Made by a program: the position numbers and the translations under genes. Source: Arthrobacter sp. ISL-30 (lineage in GTDB: Bacteria > Actinomycetota > Actinomycetes > Actinomycetales > Micrococcaceae). From it: a stretch of DNA of 64,000 bases. The number at the start of each line of letters is the position of its first letter. Within the stretch, counting starts at the first letter, position 1. Where the stretch lies: assembly GCF_018613855.1 (NCBI RefSeq), contig NZ_JAGGPK010000040.1:1-64000 (forward strand), read 5' to 3'. A model generated the notes under the pieces. That model had not been told where the DNA came from. It did no database searches and was given only the letters and a program-made list of their open reading frames with translations. Shown one piece after another: positions 26,617-34,825 of the stretch.

Positions 26617-27834
26617 CTAGGCCCAGAGCTTGCCGAGGCCGGCCAGGGAGTTCCAGCCGAGGTACAGGGTCAGGAGCCAGGCCAGGGCGCCGATGATCAG
26701 GAGCCATTTGGGGTAGGCATAGCCGTGCAGGAGGTCCCGGCGTCGCCACGCAACCCACAGCAGGGCAGCGAAGCCCACCGGGAGGATGAGCCCGTTGAAG
26801 GCCCCTGCGAAGATCAGCAGCTGCTGCGGGGCCTGGCCGATCAGGAGATAGGCCACTGCGCAGAAAGCGATGAAAGCCACGGTGATGAGGTTCCGGGTAC
26901 GCCCCCCGGTGGTCGACTTCGTCACGAAGGACACCGAGGTGTAGGCGGCGCCGATGACGGACGTGATGGAGGCCGCCCACAGGATCACTCCGAACATGCG
27001 CAGGCCGATTTCACCGGCTGCAGACTGGAATGCGGACGCCGCCAGGTTGTTGTTTGCCAGGGCCACACCGCCAGCCACAACGCCAAAGATGGCCAGGAAG
27101 AGCAGGATGCGCATAACGCACGTTACGAGGATGCCCAGGATGGAGCTTCGGGTGATTTCCTTGACGTGGCGGACGCCAGTAGCGCCTGAGTCCAGCAGGC
27201 GGTGTGCTCCGGCGTAAGTGATGTAGCCGCCGATCGTGCCGCCGATCAGGGTGGTGATGGCCAGGAAATCCACTTTCTCCGGCACTACGGTGTTCTTCAG
27301 CGCTTCACCCAGGGGCGGGGCGGAAACGATAGCGACGTACAGCGTCATCAGGATCATGACGGCGCCAAGGATCACCACGATCTTGTCCAGCGCCACGCCT
27401 GCCTTCTTGCTGAGGAAGATCAGGATGGCGATGACGGCGGAGATGGCGCCGCCGAGTTTCGGATCGAGGCCCATCATGGCGTTGGTACCCAGGCCGGTCC
27501 CGGCGATGTTGCCGATGTTGAAGACCAGTCCGCCCAGGAACACCAGGCCGGCAAGGAACCAGCCGATACCCGGAAGGACGTGGTTGCCTAGCTCCTGGGC
27601 GCGCATCCCGGAAATGCCGATCACTCGCCAGACGTTGGTTTGGACGGCGATGTCCACAAGGATCGACACTAGTATGGCGAAGGCGAAGGCAGCTCCCAGC
27701 TGCACGGTGAACGCGGCAGTCTGGGTGATGAAGCCCGGGCCAATGGCGCTGGTTGCCATGAGGAACATGGCCCCGAGCAGGGCGGAGCGCTTGCTGGTTG
27801 TCGGCTTGAGCTGGATAGTTGCGGTGCTTTCCAT
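26617..27834 (-). CDS. NRAMP-superfamily transporter (YcsG-like), non-canonical metal site
   Basis: From the ATG at 27834 the 405-residue protein shows about eleven hydrophobic helices and overall NRAMP similarity. Helix 1 reads ATSAIGPGFITQTAAF where metal-transporting NRAMPs have DPGN, and the helix 6 region reads GGYITYAGAHRLLD in place of the MPH motif. The usual Asp, Asn, Met and His metal ligands are therefore absent. B. subtilis YcsG has the same genomic neighbours. Import of 5-oxoproline or a related organic acid is an attractive hypothesis but unproven. Two GntR-type operators lie just upstream. Confidence 0.82.
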   Translation of the reverse strand: MESTATIQLKPTTSKRSALLGAMFLMATSAIGPGFITQTAAFTVQLGAAFAFAILVSILVDIAVQTNVWRVIGISGMRAQELGNHVLPGIGWFLAGLVFLGGLVFNIGNIAGTGLGTNAMMGLDPKLGGAISAVIAILIFLSKKAGVALDKIVVILGAVMILMTLYVAIVSAPPLGEALKNTVVPEKVDFLAITTLIGGTIGGYITYAGAHRLLDSGATGVRHVKEITRSSILGILVTCVMRILLFLAIFGVVAGGVALANNNLAASAFQSAAGEIGLRMFGVILWAASITSVIGAAYTSVSFVTKSTTGGRTRNLITVAFIAFCAVAYLLIGQAPQQLLIFAGAFNGLILPVGFAALLWVAWRRRDLLHGYAYPKWLLIIGALAWLLTLYLGWNSLAGLGKLWA

Positions 27835-27895
27835 GGGTCCGTCCAAAGGGTGCGGGTGACTGGAGTCACAACAGATTGTCACCGGTAACGATACA

Positions 27896-27910
27896 GACTG
27901 TTGAACAATC
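27896..27910. promoter_or_regulatory. Predicted GntR operator 1 upstream of the NRAMP-like operon
   Basis: GACTGTTGAACAATC differs by one base from the 15-mer upstream of pxpA. It lies 62 bases before the transporter start, where it could act on its promoter. Confidence 0.72.
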
Positions 27911-27919
27911 TGCGCAAGG

Positions 27920-27934
27920 AATTGTTCAACAATT
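27920..27934. promoter_or_regulatory. Predicted GntR operator 2 upstream of the NRAMP-like operon
   Basis: AATTGTTCAACAATT is a second palindrome of the same type, centred 24 bases from operator 1, so both could be bound on nearly one face of the helix. It overlaps the stop codon of the neighbouring gene. Confidence 0.72.
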
Positions 27935-28568
27935 ATTCAGGAATGGTCTTTGCTCCGGGAATGGTCCTTGGTGCGGAAGCAGTGGTCCGGGCGGGTGGCA
28001 CGTCCTCGCCAGGCACCCCCGCCGCCATTTCAGCTGCAGTCAGCGCCTCTTCCAGTTGCTCAACAGCCTTGGGGTAATCCGTCCCTGGCGTGATGCGGCA
28101 CTGTTCCGCATACTCCAGGCAGCGGATCAGGGCGGCTGTCTCGGGCAGGCGAACGTCGATCATGCCCGGATAGTCGATGGCTTTGGCCGCATCAAGCTCA
28201 TAACCTTGCCAGCGCTGCAGGAGGGCGCCGTGCCGCTCGGAAGCAGCCTGGAAGCCGGGACGGTTTGCCGGGCGCTCCTGTCGAATTCGGTCAAGCTTCC
28301 GGCGTCCGGCGACGGCGGCTGCGGCGGTTCCCACGGCCAAGGACAGCAGGAGCAGCCCGACCAGGGGTGAGCCTAGCGCTGGAATAACCAGGGCGGGGAC
28401 AATCACCATGAGGCCCGTGAACGTGTTCCAAAACGCGGCGTCCGGCTCGGAACCGGCAGACGGTCCGATCGCTTTAAGGACGGCAAGCGTAGTCATGGCC
28501 ACCGCGATGACCAAAACAACAGCCCACAGCGCGATCTGCCAGCCGGCCAATTGCATGGCATTTGCCAT
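27933..28568 (-). CDS. Membrane protein of unknown function
   Basis: From the ATG at 28568 (GGAGGTG at seven bases) the product has 211 residues. Three hydrophobic helices occupy roughly residues 10-32, 47-65 and 66-85. A soluble C-terminal part rich in Ala, Glu and Arg follows, including ALLQRWQGYELDAAKAIDYPGMIDVRLPETAALIRCLEYAEQCR. The family is not recognised with confidence. It lies directly upstream of the NRAMP-like operon on the same strand, but the operators overlap its stop, which suggests separate regulation. Confidence 0.7.
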   Translation of the reverse strand: MANAMQLAGWQIALWAVVLVIAVAMTTLAVLKAIGPSAGSEPDAAFWNTFTGLMVIVPALVIPALGSPLVGLLLLSLAVGTAAAAVAGRRKLDRIRQERPANRPGFQAASERHGALLQRWQGYELDAAKAIDYPGMIDVRLPETAALIRCLEYAEQCRITPGTDYPKAVEQLEEALTAAEMAAGVPGEDVPPARTTASAPRTIPGAKTIPE

Positions 28569-28736
28569 AGCGGCACCTCCAGCACACCTACCCACTTGGC
28601 GCCGGAACTGCCTTGAACATTCGGCTGGAACACTCGGCAGGCCTAAGCGCCGTCTTCACTTCATTATGGCGCGGGACGGGGGATCACGGCAGTGCCGTCG
28701 GCGGGCCGCTGCGAATCGCGGCGCATGTGGAGCAGG

Positions 28737-29132
28737 CTAGGCGCGGTTCTTCTTGGCTTGCTTCTTGGCAGCCTCGTCCTTGATCCGCTTGGCCTCTGAG
28801 CGGACGGCCGCATGCGTGGCGCGCTCCACCACCAGCCACTGGGGCGGGGCCTGCAGCAGCGCGGTGATTTCCGCCGTCGTAAGCGGCTCGTTGATCCCGC
28901 CGCGGGCAAGGCCGCTGATGGAAATATTCAGCTTCTGGGCCACGACGGGACGCGGGTGCGGTCCGTTACGACGCAGCTCGGCCAGCCACTCCGGCGGATT
29001 CGCCTGGAGTTCGGCGAAATCGGCGCGTGAAATAGTCGACTCCTGGAACTCCTGGGGTGTCGCGGGCAGGTAGATGCCGAGTTTCTTGGCAACTGTTGCC
29101 GGCTTCATGGACTGGGAGTTCGTTGAGGTCAT
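28737..29132 (-). CDS. DUF5997 family protein
   Basis: The 131-residue soluble protein begins MTSTNSQSMKPATVAKKLG and ends in a Lys/Ala-rich tail (DEAAKKQAKKNRA). The middle PRPVVAQKLNISISGLARGG looks like a helix-turn-helix, and TAEITALLQAPPQWLVVER follows. It resembles the actinobacterial DUF5997 family, which I recall as adjacent to an HTH-less LysR effector-domain gene, as here (divergent, 95 bases apart). DNA binding is inference. Confidence 0.72.
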   Translation of the reverse strand: MTSTNSQSMKPATVAKKLGIYLPATPQEFQESTISRADFAELQANPPEWLAELRRNGPHPRPVVAQKLNISISGLARGGINEPLTTAEITALLQAPPQWLVVERATHAAVRSEAKRIKDEAAKKQAKKNRA

Positions 29133-29227
29133 GGTTAAAGGGTATCCGCCACGAAGGGAAGCCTCGGTTGTGCCTCTCCCTGGTTCCCAAGGAACCATCC
29201 GGGAAGAGGTGCGGGTACTGTGAACGT

Positions 29228-29971
29228 GTGTTCCCTGAAGAAGAATCCGCCGAGCCTTCCCGTCCTGAACGCCGGGAGTTGCGCTTCGCGTATGTGAGCG
29301 GTGTGACTCCCGGAAAATGGATCCGCCGCTGGGAGGAGAGGATGCCGGAGGTTCCGCTGCACTCCTTCCTGTCCGACGACGGCGGGCAGCTGGCGGTATT
29401 GCGTGACGGTTCCGCTGACCTCAGCTTCGTCCGCCTCCCCGTGGACGGGGAGGGGCTTAGTATCATTCCGCTCTACGAAGAGCAGCCCGCCGTGGTGGCC
29501 CCCAAAGGCCACGAGATCTCGGTGTTCGAGGAGGTCGCCCTCGAGGACCTTTCGGACGAGACCTTCCTGGACGTCGAGGAGCTGGGCGGCGCGGACATAG
29601 CGCTGCAGGTGGTGGCCTCCGGCGTCGGGCTGGTGATCCTTCCCATGCCTGTGGCGCGGCACCTCAATAACAAGGAGACCGTCGCGCGACGCCTTACGGG
29701 CGCTCCAGCTACCAGGATCGGCTTGGCGTGGCCCAGCGACTCCACAGATTCTCTGATTGAGGAATTTGTCGGGATTGTGCGTGGCAGAACCGCCCAGAGC
29801 TCGCGCCAGCCTTCGGCACAGCAGGAGAAGCCGAAAAAGGCGCCGATGCCGGACCGCCGCGGCACGGGCACGGGCAAGGGCTCCGGGGGAAAATCTTCGG
29901 TGCCGCAGCGCTACGCGCCGAATCCGGACAAGGGTCGAGGCCGCGGTTCACGCAAGAAGGGCCGGCGCTAA
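29228..29971 (+). CDS. LysR-type substrate-binding domain protein without a DNA-binding domain
   Basis: The roughly 247-residue product matches the periplasmic-binding-like effector domain of LysR regulators: LRFAYVSGVTPGKWIRRW, LSFVRLPVDGEGLSIIPLY, QPAVVAPKGHEI and a late VASGVGLVILPMPVARHL. The N-terminal winged helix of LysR proteins is missing. The C-terminal 60 residues are basic and low-complexity (Gly, Lys, Arg), perhaps binding nucleic acid. The GTG at 29228 is the best available start but has no good ribosome binding site. Divergence from DUF5997 suggests a split two-part regulator. Confidence 0.75.
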   Translation: MFPEEESAEPSRPERRELRFAYVSGVTPGKWIRRWEERMPEVPLHSFLSDDGGQLAVLRDGSADLSFVRLPVDGEGLSIIPLYEEQPAVVAPKGHEISVFEEVALEDLSDETFLDVEELGGADIALQVVASGVGLVILPMPVARHLNNKETVARRLTGAPATRIGLAWPSDSTDSLIEEFVGIVRGRTAQSSRQPSAQQEKPKKAPMPDRRGTGTGKGSGGKSSVPQRYAPNPDKGRGRGSRKKGRR

Positions 29972-30000
29972 CTGTCTGCGCGTGCCCACCCAACTGGCTA

Positions 30001-30042
30001 GCAGTAGTGGTCGCTAAAAGCGCGTTTAACGACCACTACTGC
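30001..30042. repeat. 42-bp REP-like palindrome, copy 1
   Basis: Arms GCAGTAGTGGTCGCTAAA (30001-30018) and TTTAACGACCACTACTGC (30025-30042) pair with one mismatch around a 6-nt loop, AGCGCG. It lies between convergent genes (LysR-like domain protein and SulP). A second element of identical dimensions and shared core GTGGTCG lies at 62967. Terminator function is also possible. Confidence 0.85.
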
Positions 30043-30068
30043 GAGTTACATGGGGAAGGGAAGGGGCG

Positions 30069-31574
30069 TCAGTCCGCGGCGGCGAGCTTGCCGGCGAGCC
30101 GTTCGCGCATCTCTTCACTGGCCGTGTTGAGGCCAATGAACTCCACCTCTCGCCCGTGCCTGCGGTACTTCTCGGTCACGGAATCCAGGGCGGCAATCGT
30201 GGAGGCGTCCCAAAGGTGGGACGCGTGCAGGTCGATGACCACTCGATCTATTCCCTCAGAGGAATCCTTCGCGTAGTCGAACTGGGTGTACAGGTCATTG
30301 GACGAGGCGAAGAAGAGCTCTCCATTGACCGTGTACGTTGCCACTGTCTGCCCGTCGATTCGCCGTTCGCTCCGCTTTACCGTGGCGAAGTGCGCCACCC
30401 GCCGGGCAAAGAGGACCATGGCGGTCAGGACGCCGATCCCGACGCCGATCGCCAGGTTGTGAGTGGCCAGCACTACGGCGACAGTGGTGAGCATAACGCC
30501 CGTCTCCGATTTGGGCAGTCTTCGGAGGGTTCCCGGCATGATCGAATGCCAGTCGAATGTGATGGCTGAGATGAAGATCATCACGGCAACCAGGGCGGCC
30601 ATGGGAATCAAGCCCACCACATCTCCGAGGAGCACCACGAGGACCAGCAGGAACGCACCGGCCAGGAACGTGGACAGGCGTGTCCTGGCCCCCGAGCCTT
30701 TTACATTGATCATGGTCTGCCCGATGACGGCGCAGCCACCCATGCCGCCAAGGAGACCCGTGACGATGTTCGCAACGCCCTGTCCCCAGGATTCACGGGT
30801 TTTGTCAGAGCGGGTATCCGTGATGTCATCCACGAGCTTGGCCGTCATGAGGGATTCCAGGAGGCCCACCAGCGCCATGGACAAAGCAAACGGTGCGATG
30901 ATCTGGAATGTCTCGAAGGTCAGCGGTACCTGGGGCAGGAAGAAGCCGGGCAGGCTTTCCGGGAGCTCTCCCTTGTCCCGGACTGTGGGGACGTCCACAT
31001 TGGCCATCACGGTAAACAGGGTGAGCGCGACGATCGCCACCAGCGGCGCCGGGACCGCCGTCGTGATCCGAGGCAGGCCGACGACGATGAGCAGCCCCGC
31101 CGCAACGATCGGATAGACCATCCATGGAACATCAAACAGTTCAGGAAGCTGCGCCATGAAAACCAGGATTGCCAAGGCATTGACGAAGCCCACCATCACC
31201 GACCTGGGGATGAACCGCATTAGCCGGGTTACTCCGCCCAGGGCCAGCAGGATCTGAAAGACACCGGCCAGGATCACCGTGGCAATCAGGTAGTCCAGCC
31301 CATAGTTCTTCATAACGGGAGCGATCACCAGCGCCACGGCACCTGTGGCCGCCGAAATCATGGCGGGCCGCCCACCGACGAAGGCTATGGTGACGCCCAT
31401 GGTGAACGAGGCAAAGAGCCCTATGCGCGGATCCACTCCCGCGATCACCGAGAAGGCGATGGCCTCCGGAATCAGGGCCAGGGCCACCACCAGGCCGGCC
31501 AGAGCCTCTGTCTTCAGCCTCCCAGGGGAGCGCAAGGTGGCGCGGAGGGACTGAAGCTGCTCTGGTGTGGGCAT
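30069..31574 (-). CDS. SulP-family anion transporter with STAS domain
   Basis: The 501-residue protein belongs to the SulP/SLC26 family, which carries sulfate, bicarbonate or other anions. Multiple hydrophobic helices span about residues 20-390. The early LAGLVVALALIPEAIAFSVIAGVDP segment is the helix 1-2 signature. A C-terminal STAS domain follows (about 410-490; VVIDLHASHLWDASTIAALD). The anion is not predictable. It begins six bases after the stop of the alarmone-synthetase-like gene, so the two are probably co-transcribed. Confidence 0.9.
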   Translation of the reverse strand: MPTPEQLQSLRATLRSPGRLKTEALAGLVVALALIPEAIAFSVIAGVDPRIGLFASFTMGVTIAFVGGRPAMISAATGAVALVIAPVMKNYGLDYLIATVILAGVFQILLALGGVTRLMRFIPRSVMVGFVNALAILVFMAQLPELFDVPWMVYPIVAAGLLIVVGLPRITTAVPAPLVAIVALTLFTVMANVDVPTVRDKGELPESLPGFFLPQVPLTFETFQIIAPFALSMALVGLLESLMTAKLVDDITDTRSDKTRESWGQGVANIVTGLLGGMGGCAVIGQTMINVKGSGARTRLSTFLAGAFLLVLVVLLGDVVGLIPMAALVAVMIFISAITFDWHSIMPGTLRRLPKSETGVMLTTVAVVLATHNLAIGVGIGVLTAMVLFARRVAHFATVKRSERRIDGQTVATYTVNGELFFASSNDLYTQFDYAKDSSEGIDRVVIDLHASHLWDASTIAALDSVTEKYRRHGREVEFIGLNTASEEMRERLAGKLAAAD

Positions 31575-31580
31575 GGATTC

Positions 31581-32687
31581 CTAACTTGCGGTCTGGCGGT
31601 AACGCTCAATCTGTTTGAGGCGCCGCTGGAGGCTGTCGCGCCGCGGATGGGGAACGACGTCGGGTGCCTCGGCGGTGAGGTCGATGTGGCGGGTCCCGTA
31701 CTGCCAGAGCAGGAGGTCATCCAGCAGCCGGTCCGGACCAGGGGAGTAGCGGTGGTCGAGGGCCTTGCGGACTTCGGTGATCCTGTTCGCACTGAGCAGG
31801 CCGGCGAGTTCCACTGTCCTGGTCAAGCCGTGGGCAGCCAGGAGTTCGGAAGCCCAGCCCCAATCGTCATCTACTTTACGGTCAACGTGGGGCAGGAGCG
31901 TACGCCAGACGTCACGAATGCGGTTGGGAGTGAGCGGCATGGAACCCTCCCCGTCCACGTCCCAGTAGCCGCGGACCTCCTCGTAGCGTTCATGGAGGTC
32001 TGCGAAGGCGGTCTCGACAGTTTCAAGCATGGCCGCCGTGGCAGTGAACTGGCGGTCGAAATGCGGGGTCCAGGCTCGGGGGTCGTCTGCCTTGAAGCGG
32101 ATGTCGTGTTCGATTTCGCTCCAGGCGTGGGCGAACACAGTGCGGATCTGGCACTCGAAAAAGTAGCTGCCGTTGGGGGGAATGTCCGGGTTGAAGGCCT
32201 TCTGGTATTCCTTGACGGCCTCGTTCTGGATGGTGCGGAGGATCAGGTGGCGGCTGGAATAGCCATAGGTTCCTGATTCGATGGACCCGATGTCCTTCTC
32301 GCGGTCTCCGCGGCAGTCGAACAGCTGGCGCTGGCGCTTGATGAGGTTGGCCACCGCGGCATTTTCCGCCGGAAGCTTTGTGATGACCCGTATCCCCACC
32401 ATGTCGTTCAATGTGCGGAAGGGGTCCGGGAACTTGAGCAGGAGCGGCCCGCCCGGTTCCAGCGGCTCCTCCGTCCGCGAGATCTTCTCCCGGAACGACT
32501 CCACTGTCTTGGTGCGGCCGGTAACGAACAAGGGGACCGATTCGCTGTCCTTCAGCATGTCCCTCAGGGTGAGGAGGACATCCCGCGTGACGAGCTTAAG
32601 GGCGGGCCGTACGCGTTCGTAGAGTTCCACGTTTGCCTGCACGGATTCGCGCTGCTCGGGGTCCAGTTTGTCCCAGTTGCTCACCAT
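31581..32687 (-). CDS. RelA/SpoT-type (p)ppGpp synthetase-domain protein (small alarmone synthetase-like)
   Basis: The 368-residue protein has the RelA/SpoT nucleotidyltransferase motifs: TGRTKTVESFREKI at 56-69 (nucleotide binding), DMVGIRVIT at 95, YGYSSRHLIL at 141 and ECQIRTVFAHAWSEIEHDIRFK at 178-199, split as ECQIRTVFAHAW plus SEIEHDIRFK. No HD hydrolase, TGS or ACT domain is present, so it is a stand-alone synthetase candidate. The C-terminal 150 residues are an extension beyond most small alarmone synthetases, with no recognised domain. It is the first gene of a pair with the SulP transporter. Synthesis of ppGpp, of pppApp, or tRNA pyrophosphorylation are all possible. Confidence 0.82.
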   Translation of the reverse strand: MVSNWDKLDPEQRESVQANVELYERVRPALKLVTRDVLLTLRDMLKDSESVPLFVTGRTKTVESFREKISRTEEPLEPGGPLLLKFPDPFRTLNDMVGIRVITKLPAENAAVANLIKRQRQLFDCRGDREKDIGSIESGTYGYSSRHLILRTIQNEAVKEYQKAFNPDIPPNGSYFFECQIRTVFAHAWSEIEHDIRFKADDPRAWTPHFDRQFTATAAMLETVETAFADLHERYEEVRGYWDVDGEGSMPLTPNRIRDVWRTLLPHVDRKVDDDWGWASELLAAHGLTRTVELAGLLSANRITEVRKALDHRYSPGPDRLLDDLLLWQYGTRHIDLTAEAPDVVPHPRRDSLQRRLKQIERYRQTAS

Positions 32688-32822
32688 ATTTCCAGACTAC
32701 TGTGCAGCACCGACACGGAAGCGTCGATCACCAGATTGACGCTACCCATGGCACGCGTGGATTCTCCGGCTACCCGATCCCCGATGCACTGCACGGTAGG
32801 CTCGGGGACAAAGGAGGACGCA

Positions 32823-33698
32823 ATGCAGCGGCAAAAGTACTTCTACGGGGAGCATCCGAGCCAGTGGGGCGAGCTGTTTGTTCCTGACTCCGGGGCGTCA
32901 ACGGCCAACCGGCCGGCGTCGTTGGTGGCAAACGGCGTGGTGGTGGTGATCCACGGCGGATACTGGCGGTCCCAGTACGGCGCCGAACTCGGTGAGCCGA
33001 TCGCCAAGGATCTGGCGGCCCACGGCATGGCAGCCTGGAACCTGGAGTATCGCAGGGCCGGCAATGGCGGCGGCTGGCCCCACACCTTTGAGGACGTGCT
33101 CGCCGGAATCGACCACTTGTCCAACATCGCCGAGGCAAACGGCCTGAATGTCTCAAACGTGGTGGCACTGGGCCACTCCGCGGGCGCCCATCTGGCCGTA
33201 TGGGCGGCAGGGCGGGAACGGCTTTCCCAGATCGGCGCCGCGGATGCGGACAGGCAGGTGGCCAGGAACACTGGAGAGGACGCCCTGGCGATCTCGGCAG
33301 TGGTCAGCCAGTCCGGCGTCCTTGACCTCAGGGCGGCCGAAAAGCTCAATTTGAGCAACGGCGCCGTCTACAACCTCCTGGGCGGGGATTCGGCCAGGTT
33401 CCCCAAGCGGCACAGATACGCCGACCCCATGAACCTCCTTCCCCTCGATGCGCCGGTCTACGCTGTTCACGCCACCGAGGACGAGGACGTTCCGATGAGC
33501 CTTTCTGAGGCCTATGTGGTCGCTTCCCACGCGTCCGGGGGAAATGCGCAACTCCTGAGGGTCCCGGGTGACCACTTTGCCTTGATCGATCCCAGGGCAG
33601 TCGGATATAAGAGGTGCCGGGAACTGGTGCAGCGGCTTCTCACGACGCAGGGGCCCGTCGCGGCGTCCGCTGCACCAGACCAGTCCCGGGAGCGCTAG
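32823..33698 (+). CDS. Alpha/beta hydrolase, esterase/kynurenine formamidase-like
   Basis: From the ATG at 32823 (AAAGGAGG at good spacing) the product has 291 residues. It has the oxyanion motif VVIHGGYWRSQYG (about 42-54) and the nucleophile elbow GHSAGAHLA (Ser about 118), with HATEDEDVPM and GDHFALIDP supplying the acid and histidine. This HGGxW form is typical of kynurenine formamidase and related esterases. No tryptophan catabolic genes lie nearby, so substrate is open. It is convergent with the lipase gene. Confidence 0.85.
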   Translation: MQRQKYFYGEHPSQWGELFVPDSGASTANRPASLVANGVVVVIHGGYWRSQYGAELGEPIAKDLAAHGMAAWNLEYRRAGNGGGWPHTFEDVLAGIDHLSNIAEANGLNVSNVVALGHSAGAHLAVWAAGRERLSQIGAADADRQVARNTGEDALAISAVVSQSGVLDLRAAEKLNLSNGAVYNLLGGDSARFPKRHRYADPMNLLPLDAPVYAVHATEDEDVPMSLSEAYVVASHASGGNAQLLRVPGDHFALIDPRAVGYKRCRELVQRLLTTQGPVAASAAPDQSRER

Positions 33699-33703
33699 TT
33701 CTC

Positions 33704-34615
33704 CTAGAGGCAGCGCGGCCGGAAGCCGGGGTCCGCGGGACCGTCGGCCTGGCTCAAGGCATTCGACACCCATTGGTGGACCACGGGGTCGTTGGGCGTC
33801 TGGTCGTGCTCAAAGACATCCAGCGGGCATGCATCCTGGAGCGTGATATTCGTGACTTGTTGAGCGCCGCCGGCCAGGAACTGGCTCTGGTAGGGGGTCA
33901 CAACTTCATCGAGCCTCGTCGAAATTACGGTGTAGGAAGGACCCCGGACGGTGTCCCCGATGGAGTTCAGCTCAGTCAGGAAGGCCGATCCAGCCTCCTG
34001 GTCCAGGCAGGCCTGGCAGAAGGGGCCGAAAAGCTGCATTTCGGAGGGCGCGTACTCCGGCGGCGGCAGGATGAGTCCTTCCGTGCCGTGGTTCGACGGC
34101 GAAATGCCCACCAGGTGGTGGACCTTCTTGGCGCCCCCCAGGAACCCCATGTAATACCGCGGCATCATCCCGCCCTGGCTGTGTCCTACGATATCGACCT
34201 GGCGTACTCCGGTAGCTGCCAGGACGGCGTCGATGAAGGGCGCCAGTTCCCGGGCGGAATCGGCCACGGGGCCCGAAGCATCAATGCCATTGGCCTGCCC
34301 GTAGTCCAGGGCGAAGACGCAATAACCCTGAGACTTGAGCACAGGTGAGAGGGTGCTCCAGTTCTTCACCATGCTTTCGAAGGTTCCCGGGACCAGCACC
34401 ACCGGGTAGGGGTGGTCCTTGCCGGGTTTGCAGGCCCAGTCGTTGGCCCCCGGAGGAGAAACCCCAGGAGTGACATCAACTGTACTGGCGGAGGCCGCCC
34501 CTGCTCCAAGGAGCAAGGATCCGCCGAGCAGGGATCCTCCGGCCAGGAAGCCGGCGACCAGGGAGAGAACCATCATCACGATGGCTGGCAGTATCGAACG
34601 TTTTTGCGCTGTCAT
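33704..34615 (-). CDS. Secreted triacylglycerol lipase/esterase
   Basis: The 303-residue product has an N-terminal signal region (SILPAIVMMVLSLVAGFLAG then an Ala-rich stretch ending ASASTVD), an alpha/beta hydrolase core with PVVLVPGTFESM, and the nucleophile motif VDIVGHSQGGMMPRYYM. Paired cysteines (FCQACLDQE, DACPLD) are consistent with an exported enzyme. It resembles actinobacterial class 2 lipases (EstA/lipase 2). The start at 34615 was chosen because it places the signal peptide at the terminus. An upstream in-frame start at 34669 exists. Confidence 0.87.
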   Translation of the reverse strand: MTAQKRSILPAIVMMVLSLVAGFLAGGSLLGGSLLLGAGAASASTVDVTPGVSPPGANDWACKPGKDHPYPVVLVPGTFESMVKNWSTLSPVLKSQGYCVFALDYGQANGIDASGPVADSARELAPFIDAVLAATGVRQVDIVGHSQGGMMPRYYMGFLGGAKKVHHLVGISPSNHGTEGLILPPPEYAPSEMQLFGPFCQACLDQEAGSAFLTELNSIGDTVRGPSYTVISTRLDEVVTPYQSQFLAGGAQQVTNITLQDACPLDVFEHDQTPNDPVVHQWVSNALSQADGPADPGFRPRCL

Positions 34616-34825
34616 AGGGCAAGTCCCGTCATGTAGAAGCTTTGCGCGTATCGGAGTGATCCGCGTCACGTTCCCCCGACCGAAGATGTTACTCGGCGGT
34701 AACCAGAGTCTGCAATAACGTGTCTGGGATTTGAAAAACGTGCAGCAGCGAATTTTTGCTCTTCAAGGAGGTTTCTTCAGGGAAATTCCGGGACGCGGAC
34801 TGCGCCTCCATGGCAAAGTTGACGC

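Noticed and set aside
34765..34771. Strong Shine-Dalgarno-like AAGGAGG without a gene
   Set aside because: No ATG, GTG or TTG lies within the usual spacing, and the next start (34826) is over 50 bases away; probably chance or a remnant.
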